Shown here piece by piece: positions 40,013 to 50,699 of a DNA stretch of 64,000 bases. The stretch is from Candidatus Methylophosphatis haderslevensis (lineage in GTDB: Bacteria; Pseudomonadota; Gammaproteobacteria; Burkholderiales; Rhodocyclaceae), in assembly GCA_016711925.1 (NCBI GenBank), contig JADJSA010000018.1, positions 124,001-188,000 of the forward strand, read 5' to 3'. Below the pieces are notes generated by a model that did not search any database, was not told the DNA's origin, and worked only from the letters and a program-made list of their open reading frames with translations. Numbering within the stretch: the stretch's first letter is position 1; the number at the start of each line of letters is the position of its first letter. The translations under genes were made by a program, and so were the position numbers.

Positions 40013-40688
40013 TCAGGAATCCGACAGGTTGCCGACGCGCAGCCCCATGCGGCTGGCGGCGATTACAGCCTGCGTGCGATTGGATGCGCCGAGTGCCTTG
40101 AGGATCGCCGTCACATGTATCTTTACTGTGCCCTCGGCCAGATTTAGCTCGCGGCATATCACCTTGTTGGGCATGCCCTTGCAGCATCAGGGCCAGCACT
40201 TCGGTCTGCCGTTCTGTAAGCCCGATTTCCGCCGCGTCGATTCGTGGCGCCAGCCCTGCTGGCTCGGCCGCCAGCGGATCGTCGTGCGGCCCGCCGGCGA
40301 TGGCCTGTGGCGGCACATACACGCCGCCCGAGAAGACCAGCCGCAGCGCCGAGAGCATCAGTTCATTAGACGACGTCTTCGGGATGAAGCCCATTGCGCC
40401 TGCGTCCAGTGCGCCGACCACCACGCCAGGTTCGTCGCGCGCCGAAAGCACGACTACCGGAACTGCCGGGAATTGCTCGCGCAGCGATTCGAGAGCGGAC
40501 AGCCCGCTGGAGCCTGGCAGAGACAGATCAAGCAGCACCAGGTCGAGATCGGGATGGGCGAGTATCTGCTCGGTGGCCGCCGCGCAATTGTCGGCGTCGA
40601 ATACTTCGACAGCCTCGTCGAGTTGTGCCAGCACATGCCGCACCGCCTCGCGGATCAGCGGATGGTCGTCGACTACCAGAATCTTCAT
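40013..40688 (-). pseudogene. LuxR-type response regulator with one frameshift in the helix-turn-helix
   Basis: Starts MKILVVDDHPLIREAVRHVL. The receiver is complete (VLLDLSLPGSSGLSALESL, IPKTSSNELML). The DNA-binding domain begins GLTERQTEVLALMLQG, and then one extra G in a GGG run near 40178 changes frame. In the other frame the expected MPNKVICRELNLAEGTVKIH and AILKALGASNRTQAVIAASR continue to a stop at 40013. Without correction, the frame reads through into the radical SAM gene as a false 769-residue fusion. A single indel in a homopolymer could be a read error. Expected product about 225 residues. Confidence 0.8.
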
Positions 40689-41056
40689 TTCCGCGCTGAC
40701 CCCCGTTTGAGTCTGCGGCAAACCTGCTCTTGCGGCAGGGATTGCAGCTACAGGCTCAGTATAGCCGAAGCCCCTTTGCGCCAGTAAGACCGCCGTGCAG
40801 GCGTTGCGAGGCCTTGCTCCGGATGGTCGGCGCGCGGATCAGGGGCGCTCGAAACGCGACTTCCGCGGCAGCGGATCCCGTCATCCCCCATTTTGCCTAG
40901 GCCGAATGGGCTAGGCTGTCTTTAACGACTTTCCACAATGACGCGAGGATTGAGTACTACTATAGAGGGAGGCGGGGCGACTCTGTTATTTGTCATTTTT
41001 GCGATTCTGCTTGCGCCGGGCGGGGTCGTCCGGAACCAGCCGACGGAGGCGTTTCA
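40689..41056 (+). promoter_or_regulatory. 368-bp divergent intergenic region with an inverted repeat
   Basis: It separates two divergent response-regulator genes. An inverted repeat GCCTAG (40895-40900) and CTAGGC (40911-40916) with a 10-base spacer could be a regulator operator. The AT-rich stretch TTGAGTACTACTATAGAGGG (40952-40971) is the best candidate promoter or activator region for the rightward gene. I see no open frame. Confidence 0.45.
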
Positions 41057-41692
41057 ATGAAACTCCTGGTGGTGGAAGACCACGCGCTGGTACGCGAGGG
41101 AATGGTGTTGACCTTGCGCAGACTCGACCGTCGTGTCGAAGTGCTTGAAGCCAGCACTGCCGCGGAAGCGTTTGTGTTGATCGAGCGTCATGGCGATCTC
41201 GACCTGATCCTGCTGGATCTGCTGTTGCCCGATGCCAACGGTCTGTCGTTGCTTCATACGGTGCGCGGGCAGTCGCCGATGCTGCCGGTGATCGTGGTGT
41301 CCGCGCTCGACGACGCGGGGACCATCAAGCGTTACATCCAGGCCGGGGCGAATGGATTCGTCCCCAAGTCGAGCACGTCGGACGTACTGCTCGACGCGGT
41401 TCGCGCGGTTCTGGCGGGCGGGCTGTTCGTTCCCGAAGGCAGCGATGCGGCCGGCGCACGCGGCGCGGAACCGGGCGCACCGGGCGAGGCGAAAGACCTC
41501 GACCTGACGATCGCCCAGCGCCGCGTTTTCAATCTACTGGTAATGGGTCTGAGCAATCGAGAGATCGGCCAGTCGCTGGGCCTCACCGAAGGTACGGTGA
41601 AGATTCACGTTTCGAAGATTCTGCGCGTCCTCGGTGTGACCAGCCGTTCGCAGGCGGTGATCGTGGCGGCGCGCCGCGGTCTGAAGCTGTAA
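41057..41692 (+). CDS. LuxR/NarL-type response regulator
   Basis: 211 residues. Receiver with KLLVVEDHALVREGMVLTLR, phospho-acceptor LILLDLLLP and switch FVPKSS; LuxR HTH LTIAQRRVFNLLVMGLSNRE with GTVKIHVSKILRVLGV. GGAGG lies seven bases before the ATG. It is closely similar in layout to the divergent regulator at 40013-40688, so the two are probable duplicates. It may be a second target of the hybrid kinase. Confidence 0.92.
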   Translation: MKLLVVEDHALVREGMVLTLRRLDRRVEVLEASTAAEAFVLIERHGDLDLILLDLLLPDANGLSLLHTVRGQSPMLPVIVVSALDDAGTIKRYIQAGANGFVPKSSTSDVLLDAVRAVLAGGLFVPEGSDAAGARGAEPGAPGEAKDLDLTIAQRRVFNLLVMGLSNREIGQSLGLTEGTVKIHVSKILRVLGVTSRSQAVIVAARRGLKL

Positions 41693-41743
41693 TCGTCCCG
41701 CGCAAGTCGGGGCAAGTCCCGGCGCGTTCCGGCACTGGCGCGG

Positions 41744-42442
41744 CTAATGCGCCAGCGTGCCGGCGGGCATTGCGGATTCGTCCTGATGCGTCCGCGCGTC
41801 GTTGCACTCGGCTTCCGCCTCGTCGGTCACATCTTCATACAGCACTTCGAGCAGGTCCAGCACCTGGCGCGCAATGCCACGACAGGCATTGGCCAGCGGC
41901 GTTGGAAGCTGTGCCGGAATTTGCTTTTGCAGCAGGAGCTTGGAACTCGAAAGCGCGCCGACCGGTTCCAGGATGCGATCCCTGAATCCGGCCAGTTGTG
42001 TCGCGACGGTCCGCTCGGCGGCCTCGCGCTGCCACGGATTTGTCGGCCACTGCGAGGGCAACGCCCAGGCACGCGGAAACGTTTCGAGATCCTTTACCAC
42101 TGCGCGGATGTCCTCGTGCGAATCGCGAAATGGCAGCACTACCAGATCAGCCAACGAATAGAGCTTTCGATCGATTTCGCTGCGGTTGCCGCCACCGTCG
42201 ATGACACCCATCCACCCGTTGAGCGAGCGCAGCTTGTCCATGACCTTGCCCAGCGCCTCGGGGGAACGGGCGTCGGCGGTGAGGTAGCGGCGACCTTCCG
42301 GCGACAGGGGTTCGCGCGCGGTGTCGGTCAGCACGCACGCGGAGCGCTGGCCGAGCAGGCCGAAGCCCTGCGCCAGCATGTGCGATATCGTCGTCTTGCC
42401 GGTGCCGCCCTTGTTGCCGATGATGCAAATGATCTGCGCCAT
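41744..42442 (-). CDS. ParA/MinD-like P-loop ATPase (orphan)
   Basis: 232 residues starting MAQIICIIGNKGGTGKTTIS, the deviant Walker A (KGGTGKTT) of ParA-type ATPases. The second box is in NGWMGVIDGGGNRSEIDRKL, with LADLVVLPFRDSHED after it. There is no ParB, centromere-like repeat or MinC/E nearby, so it is probably not a classical partition pair. Such orphans position other cargo or act as regulators. GGAGGG is about six bases upstream of the ATG at 42442. Confidence 0.85.
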   Translation of the reverse strand: MAQIICIIGNKGGTGKTTISHMLAQGFGLLGQRSACVLTDTAREPLSPEGRRYLTADARSPEALGKVMDKLRSLNGWMGVIDGGGNRSEIDRKLYSLADLVVLPFRDSHEDIRAVVKDLETFPRAWALPSQWPTNPWQREAAERTVATQLAGFRDRILEPVGALSSSKLLLQKQIPAQLPTPLANACRGIARQVLDLLEVLYEDVTDEAEAECNDARTHQDESAMPAGTLAH

Positions 42443-42533
42443 GATGTTCCCTCCGATCGACGCGGTCATTTTCCGCGCCGGCCGTCCGCTGCGAAACGTT
42501 GATCAGAACCGGGAATCGCCGCCTTTTCGACTC

Positions 42534-43271
42534 TCAGATCCGGTAGAGATACAGGCGAGTGCCGCGCCGGTCGCCCACATCGACCACCCGCTCGGGCGCC
42601 GCCTCAGGGACCGGGAAACTGTTGGAAATCAGCAGGCTGCCGGGCCGCATCTCGGTCTTGAGCTTGCGCCAGAGTCGGGGCATCGGCACCGGCGACAGGA
42701 ACGCATAGACCACATCGAACTCAGCGAACTTCGCTTGCCAGAAATCCCCGCGCCGCATGCTGCAGTTGGGCAGCGACCGTGCCGCCAAGCGCGAGATCAG
42801 GTAAGGGACCGGCGCGCTCTCGATCCCGACGAAGCGCGATTCGGGACGTTGCACGGCGAGTATCCGCAACAGCCTGCCGGTTCCGCTGCCGAGGTCGACC
42901 ATCGCGATCGAACGACCGGCCGGCAGCAACTCGGCTACCACCCGCGCGGTGTCGCGGTTGGAGAGGAACAGCGGCACCTGGGTGCGGAAACTCGATCCGT
43001 AGATCAGCAGCAACAGCACGAACCCGACGAGGTACCAGGCCGGGTGCAGCCCGAGCCGCGTGGCGAAGAACAGCGCTGGCGCAAAGGCGAGGTGTATCGG
43101 AATCCACCAGTTGTCGGCGCGCAAGGCGAGCGAGGCTGCAGCGGCGACACCGGCCTGAAAAACCATCAGCGCCAGCGGCTGGTCGGCCGGCATCAGGCCG
43201 AAGACCAGCGTTGACGTCATCAGGCCGAAGCCGACCAACTGTGCGACGAGTGCTTTCAGGGCGGGCGGCAT
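42534..43271 (-). CDS. membrane-anchored class I methyltransferase
   Basis: 245 residues. Four hydrophobic helices fill residues 5-95 (LVGFGLMTSTLVFGLMPA, HPAWYLVGFVLLLLIYGSSF). A SAM-binding domain follows with MVDLGSGTGRLLRILAVQRP and FDVVYAFLSPVPMPRLWRKL. Substrate unknown; similar proteins are annotated simply as methyltransferases. It lies 91 bases before the ParA-like gene on the same strand, and after gspG with a 33-base gap. Confidence 0.78.
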   Translation of the reverse strand: MPPALKALVAQLVGFGLMTSTLVFGLMPADQPLALMVFQAGVAAAASLALRADNWWIPIHLAFAPALFFATRLGLHPAWYLVGFVLLLLIYGSSFRTQVPLFLSNRDTARVVAELLPAGRSIAMVDLGSGTGRLLRILAVQRPESRFVGIESAPVPYLISRLAARSLPNCSMRRGDFWQAKFAEFDVVYAFLSPVPMPRLWRKLKTEMRPGSLLISNSFPVPEAAPERVVDVGDRRGTRLYLYRI

Positions 43272-43304
43272 CGGGGGCGGCGGCGTTCCGCCATGTTGGC
43301 CAAA

Positions 43305-43748
43305 TCACTCCCAGCTGTTGATATCGGCGGCCTCGTCGGTCCCGCCGGCCTGGCCGTCCTTGCCGAACGACCACAGGTCGTATTCGCCGTGTTCGCCCGG
43401 CCGCTTGTACTGATAGGCCGTGCCCCACGGGTCGGCCGGCACGGCTTTCTTCAGATACGGCCCGTCCCACTTGGTTTCGTTGGCCGGCTTGGCCATCAGC
43501 GCCGCCAGCCCCTGCTCGGTGCTCGGATAGTGGCCGGTGTCCAGCCGGTACTGGTCGAGCGCCTTGCCCAGCGCCTCGATCTGCGCCCGCGCCGTCTTGA
43601 CCTCGGATTTGCCGACCTGCTTGAAGTACTGCGGGGCAACGTAGCCGGCCAGCAGCCCGATGATCAGCATCACCACCAGCAGTTCGAGCAGCGTGAAACC
43701 GCGCTGCCTCGGGCCGCCGGCGCGGCCGCATCGAGTAATGGTTTTCAA
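43305..43748 (-). CDS. gspG: type II secretion major pseudopilin GspG (isolated)
   Basis: 147 residues. The prepilin signature RGFTLLELLVVMLIIGLLAG places peptidase cleavage before Phe18, with the conserved Glu at +5. The C-terminal calcium-binding core is typical of GspG (YPSTEQGLAALMAKP, GPYLKKAVPADPWGTAYQYK, SFGKDGQAGGTDEAADINSW). No other gsp gene is within 20 kb on either side, which is unusual for a pseudopilin. It could serve a system encoded elsewhere. Confidence 0.92.
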   Translation of the reverse strand: MKTITRCGRAGGPRQRGFTLLELLVVMLIIGLLAGYVAPQYFKQVGKSEVKTARAQIEALGKALDQYRLDTGHYPSTEQGLAALMAKPANETKWDGPYLKKAVPADPWGTAYQYKRPGEHGEYDLWSFGKDGQAGGTDEAADINSWE

Positions 43749-43829
43749 GTCGGCTTCCTGCGATGGTGCGGTCGGTCAAGACCGCGGATAGATGGCGATT
43801 CTACCGAATCACCAGCCGGCGGCCCTTCG

Positions 43830-44351
43830 CTATCGCCGGAAAGGTACCGATGACCGCATTGGCGCGGCGGGATCGGCGGTCGGCGTCGACGGCAGATGGC
43901 GGTGTACCGGCGGGTGATGCGGCTTGACAATGATCGGTCGGCGCACCGGATTGACGATGATGGTCGGTTCATGGCTCCCGTAGGGGTCGCTTTCGCAATT
44001 GACCCGGCGCTGCGCCTCGCAGTCGGCACGCGCCCGGGCGAGCCGGTCGCCTTCCGCCGCCTGCACCTGCGCGCGCAGGCGGCGTTCTTCTTCGACTTGC
44101 GATTCAAGTCTGCGAACACGTTCGCGCAGGGCTGATTGTTCCGAAGGCGCAGGCGCGGCAGGTTTGGCCGGCGCGGGGACGACACTGACCCGGCTGTTTT
44201 CCGCGTCGATCGGCTTTGCATTGCTGCCGGCTGGCGGGCGGCTGCCGTAATTGACTACCCCGTGTTCGTCGGTCCAGCGGAAGACATCAGCCGATGCCTG
44301 CAACGCCAGCAGCAATGCAATGGCACCGGAAAACAGCGGAATCCTGGGCAT
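43830..44351 (-). CDS. DUF4124-domain protein
   Basis: 173 residues with a signal peptide (MPRIPLFSGAIALLLALQAS, cleavage near residue 21). The DUF4124 start (DVFRWTDEHGVVNYGSRPPA) follows, then a coiled coil (RERVRRLESQVEEERRLRAQ) and a His/Pro-rich tail (KPHHPPVHRHLP). DUF4124 proteins are periplasmic and of unknown role. The tail could bind metal. It is transcribed in the same direction as gspG, 82 bases upstream of it. Confidence 0.8.
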   Translation of the reverse strand: MPRIPLFSGAIALLLALQASADVFRWTDEHGVVNYGSRPPAGSNAKPIDAENSRVSVVPAPAKPAAPAPSEQSALRERVRRLESQVEEERRLRAQVQAAEGDRLARARADCEAQRRVNCESDPYGSHEPTIIVNPVRRPIIVKPHHPPVHRHLPSTPTADPAAPMRSSVPFRR

Positions 44352-44413
44352 CGGGTTCGCTTCCGATCATGCGCCGGACATCGGCAGGCGATTCCCGTCC
44401 GGATTCGGCGCGC

Positions 44414-45832
44414 TTACTTCTTCGCAGCCCGATGCTGCCGCGTCTTGTGCGCAATGAGTTGCGCAATCGCGCACGACGCGGCGCGCGTCTCTGCCGAATC
44501 CGCCCGGCTGGTCAGCACGATCGGCACCCGGGTGCCGAGCACCACGCCAGCCATCAAGGCATCGGCCAGATATTCGAGCTGCTTGGCCACCATGTTGCCG
44601 GCTTCGAGGTCGGGCACCACCAGAATGTCGGCACGCCCGGCAACGCCGGAGACGATTCCCTTGGTCTTGGCGGCCACCAGTGAAACCGCGTTGTCGAAAG
44701 CCAGCGGACCGTCGAGAAGCCCGCCATGGATCTGCCCGCGATCGGCCATCTTGCACAATGCGGCGGCGTCGATGGTCGAGCGCATTTTCGACGACACCGT
44801 CTCGACCGCTGCAAGAATCGCAACCTTCGGCTCGGCGATGCCCATCATGTGGGCGAGGTCGATCGCGTTCTGGATGATATCGACCTTGTCATCGAGCAGC
44901 GGCTCGATGTTGACCGCAGCGTCGGTGATCAGCAGCGGGCGCGGATAAGTCGGCACGTCGGCGATGAAGACGTGGCTGATGCGCCGCGCCGTGCGCAGCC
45001 CGGTTTCCTTGGCGACCACCTCGCTCATCAATTCGTCGGTATGCAGGCTGCCTTTCATGACGGCATCGACCTCGCCGCGATGCGCCAGTTGGACCGCCCG
45101 CGCGGCGGCGGCATGGCTGTGCGGCTGATCCACGACCTTGACGCCGGACATGTCGAGTCCGAGTTCCTCGGCCAGCGCGCGTATGCGCTTCTCCGGCCCG
45201 ACCAGCAACGGGATCACCAGCCCCAGATCGCGCGCCTCGAGGGCGCCGCGCAGCGATTCCGTGTCGCACGGGTGCGCCACCGCGATGGGGATCGGCGACA
45301 GGCCGGCGGCGGCGGACAGCAGGTGCCGGTAGCGCAGTTGTTTGTCGGAGATCGTCACTTCCGGCAGCGACATGCGCGGGCGCTTGATTTTTTCAGTTGG
45401 CGCCAGGACTTCAGCGGTACCCGAAATGACCTTCAGGTCGTCCTGGTTTACCGCCATGCAGTCGAACAGGACGTGGTGATTGTGGGCGAACTTCTGGCTT
45501 ACAGTGATCGTTATCGTGATCGTGTCGCCGATGGTCACCGGTCGATGAAAACGAAAGGTCTGGCCGATGTATACGGTTCCCGGACCCGGATATTCGGTTC
45601 CGAGCAGGCTCGAAATCAGGGTGCCGCCCCACATGCCGTGGGCGACCACCTCGCGGAATTCGCTCGATCTCGCATACTCGACGTCGACATGGGTCGGATT
45701 GACATCGCCCGACATCGCCGCGAACAGATGAATATCCTCAGGGCGCAGCGTGCGCACCAGCGTTGCCGTGGCGCCGACCTCGATCTCGTCGAAAGTGACG
45801 TTCTGGATGTAATGGGGTTTTGGTTCGAGCAT
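44414..45832 (-). CDS. bifunctional enoyl-CoA hydratase / phosphate acetyltransferase
   Basis: 472 residues. The N-terminal MaoC-like hot-dog domain (residues 1-145) has AAMSGDVNPTHVDVEYARSS and VVAHGMWGGTLISSLLGTEY. The C-terminal Pta/butyryl-transferase domain (170-472) has MKGSLHTDELMSEVV and KVAILAAVETVSSKM. This fusion is found in many proteobacteria and may act in acyl-CoA or butanoyl-CoA metabolism. The ATG at 45832 is preferred to the TTG at 45841 because GGAG is about ten bases upstream. Confidence 0.92.
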   Translation of the reverse strand: MLEPKPHYIQNVTFDEIEVGATATLVRTLRPEDIHLFAAMSGDVNPTHVDVEYARSSEFREVVAHGMWGGTLISSLLGTEYPGPGTVYIGQTFRFHRPVTIGDTITITITVSQKFAHNHHVLFDCMAVNQDDLKVISGTAEVLAPTEKIKRPRMSLPEVTISDKQLRYRHLLSAAAGLSPIPIAVAHPCDTESLRGALEARDLGLVIPLLVGPEKRIRALAEELGLDMSGVKVVDQPHSHAAAARAVQLAHRGEVDAVMKGSLHTDELMSEVVAKETGLRTARRISHVFIADVPTYPRPLLITDAAVNIEPLLDDKVDIIQNAIDLAHMMGIAEPKVAILAAVETVSSKMRSTIDAAALCKMADRGQIHGGLLDGPLAFDNAVSLVAAKTKGIVSGVAGRADILVVPDLEAGNMVAKQLEYLADALMAGVVLGTRVPIVLTSRADSAETRAASCAIAQLIAHKTRQHRAAKK

Positions 45833-45989
45833 TTGTCGCAACTCCGCGAGGTTTGGCGCATTTTAGCTGCGTCATTGTGCCGCGCGATGACGCAGGTCAA
45901 TCCGTGTCGTGCTTCCTGGCCGGGTTTGCGCTGCATGTTAAGATTTCGGCCTGACCCCCTCTTTCGCGAAAAGGCGCCCGCCGACCCCA

Positions 45990-47348
45990 ATGCAGGTTGT
46001 CATTCTTGCCGCCGGCCAAGGCAAGCGCATGCGGTCCGACTTGCCCAAGGTCTTGCAGCCGCTTGCCGGCAGGCCGCTGCTCGGCCATGTGCTCAAGGCG
46101 GCAAGGGCCGCCGCGCGCGAGGGAATCTGCGTGGTCTATGGACATGGCGGCGAAAGGGTTCGCGAGGCCTTTGCCGATCCGGCGATTGCCTGGGCCAGGC
46201 AGGAGCCCCAGCTTGGCACCGGCCATGCCGTGCAGCAGGCGATGCCGCACCTTTCGGACACTGGCACGGTTCTGGTGCTCTACGGCGACGTGCCGCTCAT
46301 TGGCGCGGACACACTGGCCAGATTGACCGCCGCCGCAGGTGCAGACCGCCTGGCCCTGCTGACGGTCGAGGCGAAGGATCCCAGCGGCTACGGTCGCATC
46401 ATCCGCGACCAGCGCGGTTGCGTGCAGCGAATCGTCGAGCAGAAGGATGCGAGCCCCGACGAACTGCGCGTGTGCGAGATCAATACCGGAATCCTCGTCG
46501 CGCCGGTTGCGCGCCTGCGCATCTGGCTGGAGCGGATCGGCAACCGCAATGCCCAGGGCGAGTACTATCTGACTGACATTGTTGGCCTCGCGGTGGGCGA
46601 CGGCGTGGAGGTCGTCACAGCGCATCCCGGCCATGAATGGGAAACGCTCGGTGTCAACAGCAAGGCGCAGCTCGCCGAGATGGAGCGCATTTTCCAGCGC
46701 GCCCTTGCCGAGCGCCTGCTCGAACAGGGCGTGACGCTGATCGACCCTTCGCGGATCGACATTCGCGGCGAGCTGGTTTGCGGGCGCGATGTGGAGATCG
46801 ACGTCAACTGCGTGTTCGAGGGCCGCGTCGAACTGGGCGACCGGGTCAGGGTGGCATCGCACTGCGTGCTGCGCGATGTGGTAGTGGGTGCCGGCAGCCG
46901 GATCAATCCGTTTTCGCATATCGAGAAGTCCGAAACCGGCGAGGACTGCCAGATCGGCCCCTACTCCCGCATGCGGCCGGGCTGCCGCCTGGGCGACGAC
47001 GTGCATCTGGGCAACTTCGTCGAGGTCAAGAACAGCGTGGTCGCCGACCATTCGAAGGCCAATCACCTCGCCTACGTCGGCGACGCTGACATCGGCAGCC
47101 GGGTCAACGTCGGTGCCGGTACCATCACCTGCAACTACGATGGCGCCAACAAGTTCCGCACCGTGATCGAGGATGACGTTTTCATTGGTTCGGATACCCA
47201 GCTGGTCGCGCCGGTGCGTATCGGGCGCGGTGCAACACTTGGAGCGGGCACCACGTTAACCGCCGATGCGCCGGCCGGCCAGCTCACCTTGTCGCGCACC
47301 AAACAGGTGACGATCGCCGGGTGGAAGCGACCGGTGAAGAAGAAGTGA
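45990..47348 (+). CDS. glmU: bifunctional UDP-N-acetylglucosamine pyrophosphorylase/glucosamine-1-P acetyltransferase GlmU
   Basis: 452 residues. The N-terminal uridyltransferase carries VVILAAGQGKRMRSDLPKVL and EINTGILVAPVARL. The C-terminal left-handed beta helix (from about residue 250) shows hexapeptide repeats and GAGTITCNYDGANKFRTVIE. It makes UDP-GlcNAc from GlcN-1-P, acetyl-CoA and UTP for peptidoglycan and LPS. UDP-GlcNAc is also a plausible sugar donor for the SenB enzyme 30 kb away. It is followed ten bases later by glmS, the upstream step. Confidence 0.96.
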   Translation: MQVVILAAGQGKRMRSDLPKVLQPLAGRPLLGHVLKAARAAAREGICVVYGHGGERVREAFADPAIAWARQEPQLGTGHAVQQAMPHLSDTGTVLVLYGDVPLIGADTLARLTAAAGADRLALLTVEAKDPSGYGRIIRDQRGCVQRIVEQKDASPDELRVCEINTGILVAPVARLRIWLERIGNRNAQGEYYLTDIVGLAVGDGVEVVTAHPGHEWETLGVNSKAQLAEMERIFQRALAERLLEQGVTLIDPSRIDIRGELVCGRDVEIDVNCVFEGRVELGDRVRVASHCVLRDVVVGAGSRINPFSHIEKSETGEDCQIGPYSRMRPGCRLGDDVHLGNFVEVKNSVVADHSKANHLAYVGDADIGSRVNVGAGTITCNYDGANKFRTVIEDDVFIGSDTQLVAPVRIGRGATLGAGTTLTADAPAGQLTLSRTKQVTIAGWKRPVKKK

Positions 47349-47358
47349 GGTCCTAGCA

Positions 47359-49179
<1,821 letters not shown>

Positions 49180-49906
49180 CGTACGATTGAACAATGTTAG
49201 CAGGAACTAAGTCCGTCGGATCCGAATAGGGTCCGTCGGATACTTCGTCGATGTAAGGTCCGTCGGGCGGCCATGCCGGGGTACCAGAGCAGCGCGTCCG
49301 GCGGCGACGGGACCGGGGTGACTATTTGTCCTCTCTCACGTTGCACACGCTGGCAATTCGATTGCCACACGCGGCCTTACGAACCTATAGATCGGCTGCT
49401 CGGCCTCAGCTACCGTTGACAAAGCAGCGAACCAATGACCGAAGAGCGCCGGTAACCCGACGCTGGCAAGTCAACCAAACCGAACGGCAGCTCCTTTAAC
49501 ATGCCAACGGCAACTGTCGGCCATGACCGGTCGTTCGAGGTGTCGCCGAAAATTCAATCGCCGAATTCCGATAGATGGCCGGTTTACGGCGAGCAAATTG
49601 AAACCCGCTCTGCCTCGACTCGGCCATTTGCCGCCATTCGCGCCCCCAAAACCATGAACTTCTGTAGGGCCGCTTTAAACTGCGTCATGACGAGGCCAAG
49701 TTTGGCGCAAGCGTCCGGGGTTGGGGGTGGAGCGGCCGTTCGAAGTCGCCGAGGGAAGAACGAGCGTTTTCACAGTCAAGGACAGCTTCCCAAGGAGCAC
49801 ACCGACTCTTGCCTCCCAACGGCCCGAAGGTCGAGTGCCGATCCACCCGCACCGCAGCCTATCGCCGCCGGGCACGGCCCGGCACCACCTGATCTGGTTC
49901 GATCTC
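49180..49906 (+). other. 727-bp left edge of the accessory island, no convincing gene
   Basis: After glmS the sequence loses coding character. Stop codons fall in all frames early on, and the one longer forward frame (49501-50256) overlaps the toxin gene in antisense. It contains short GTCCGTCGG repeats at the start. Likely scar or degraded mobile DNA. Confidence 0.5.
49211..49267 (+). repeat. three short direct repeats GTCCGTCGG(A/G)
   Basis: GTCCGTCGGA at 49211-49220 and 49231-49240 (20-base period, followed by similar bases), and GTCCGTCGGG at 49258-49267. They start 31 bases after the glmS stop, at the edge where coding character ends. Possible remnant of an insertion-element end or regulatory repeat. 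Confidence 0.6.
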
Positions 49907-50398
49907 CTACATCCGAGCAATCGCGGCCGTCGGCAACCACAGCGTCAGTGGAGCGTCTGGCAGGCGTTCGAACTCGTAACGCTCGTACCAGCCGCGCGCC
50001 CGCTCGTCCTTGGCATCAACCATCACGCCGAGCATGCCGATCGATTCCGATAATTGCAGGCAGCGTTGCAAGGCGTCGGCCAGCAGCAGTTCGCCGAGGC
50101 CCCGGCCCTGATGATTCAGGTCCACGGCCAAGCGGGCCAGGCGAGCGACCGGGAGTGGAAAGTTCGGGAAGCGACTCAGATACTTCTCGGGGAGGTTCTC
50201 TCTGCGAATCCCCGACATCGCCAGGCTATAGAATCCATGAACGGTCGAACCGCTGACGGCCACGTAGGTACGGCTGATGTTCGCGTCCGCGTGCTGGCGG
50301 GCAAAGCGCTTCAGATAGAGATCAAGCGCCTCGACGCCGCAGGAGAACGCGCGGCGATCGTGGCCTTTCGCCAAGGGCTCGATGGTGACCGGAGCCAT
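49907..50398 (-). CDS. GNAT acetyltransferase toxin (TacT-like)
   Basis: 163 residues starting MAPVTIEPLAKGHDRRAFSC, with GVEALDLYLKRFARQHADAN, the acetyl-CoA loop LNHQGRGLGELLLADALQRC and the C-terminal WYERYEFERLPD. This is the pattern of TacT/AtaT-type toxins that acetylate charged tRNA and stop translation. The ATG at 50398 lies five bases after the antitoxin stop; an earlier ATG at 50419 would overlap it. Pairing with the adjacent DUF1778 gene is the classic TacAT arrangement. Confidence 0.88.
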   Translation of the reverse strand: MAPVTIEPLAKGHDRRAFSCGVEALDLYLKRFARQHADANISRTYVAVSGSTVHGFYSLAMSGIRRENLPEKYLSRFPNFPLPVARLARLAVDLNHQGRGLGELLLADALQRCLQLSESIGMLGVMVDAKDERARGWYERYEFERLPDAPLTLWLPTAAIARM

Positions 50399-50403
50399 TG
50401 GGC

Positions 50404-50685
50404 TCAACGTTTCTGCCAATCACGGTGACGCTTCATCGCGGCGGCGAGTTTCGGCCGCGACTTCTCGGTGTTGTCCAGTGCCTTGGCAAAGGCAATCCAG
50501 TCGCGCGACGAGAGCGTCACCGTCTCCTTCTCTGCGAGGATTTCCCTCGCCCGCTCCTGGGCCGTCCCAAGCAGGAATGCGCTGACGGTCATCCCCACGG
50601 ACGAAGCGGCTCGGACAATCAACTCTTTGACCTCGGGCGAGGTGCGCAAATCGATCCGTTCGTGGGCTTGTGTGCTTGCCGACAT
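50404..50685 (-). CDS. DUF1778 ribbon-helix-helix antitoxin (TacA-like)
   Basis: 93 residues starting MSASTQAHERIDLRTSPEVK. The RHH DNA-binding strand and helices cover residues 8-50 (ELIVRAASSVGMTVSAFLLG), and the C-terminal toxin-binding tail includes LSSRDWIAFAKALDNTEKSR. It should neutralise the GNAT toxin and repress the operon. The ATG at 50685 is chosen over the longer frame (to 50793), which lies in the probable operator. Confidence 0.88.
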   Translation of the reverse strand: MSASTQAHERIDLRTSPEVKELIVRAASSVGMTVSAFLLGTAQERAREILAEKETVTLSSRDWIAFAKALDNTEKSRPKLAAAMKRHRDWQKR

Positions 50686-50699
50686 GCTCCGATGCTCCT

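Noticed and set aside
38412..40721. 769-residue fusion of response regulator and radical SAM protein
   Set aside because: The junction is out of frame for both families. A one-base shift near 40178 explains it, and both proteins are complete when separated.
49501..50256. 251-residue forward frame in the island's left edge
   Set aside because: Its second half is antisense to the toxin gene and the composition is non-coding.
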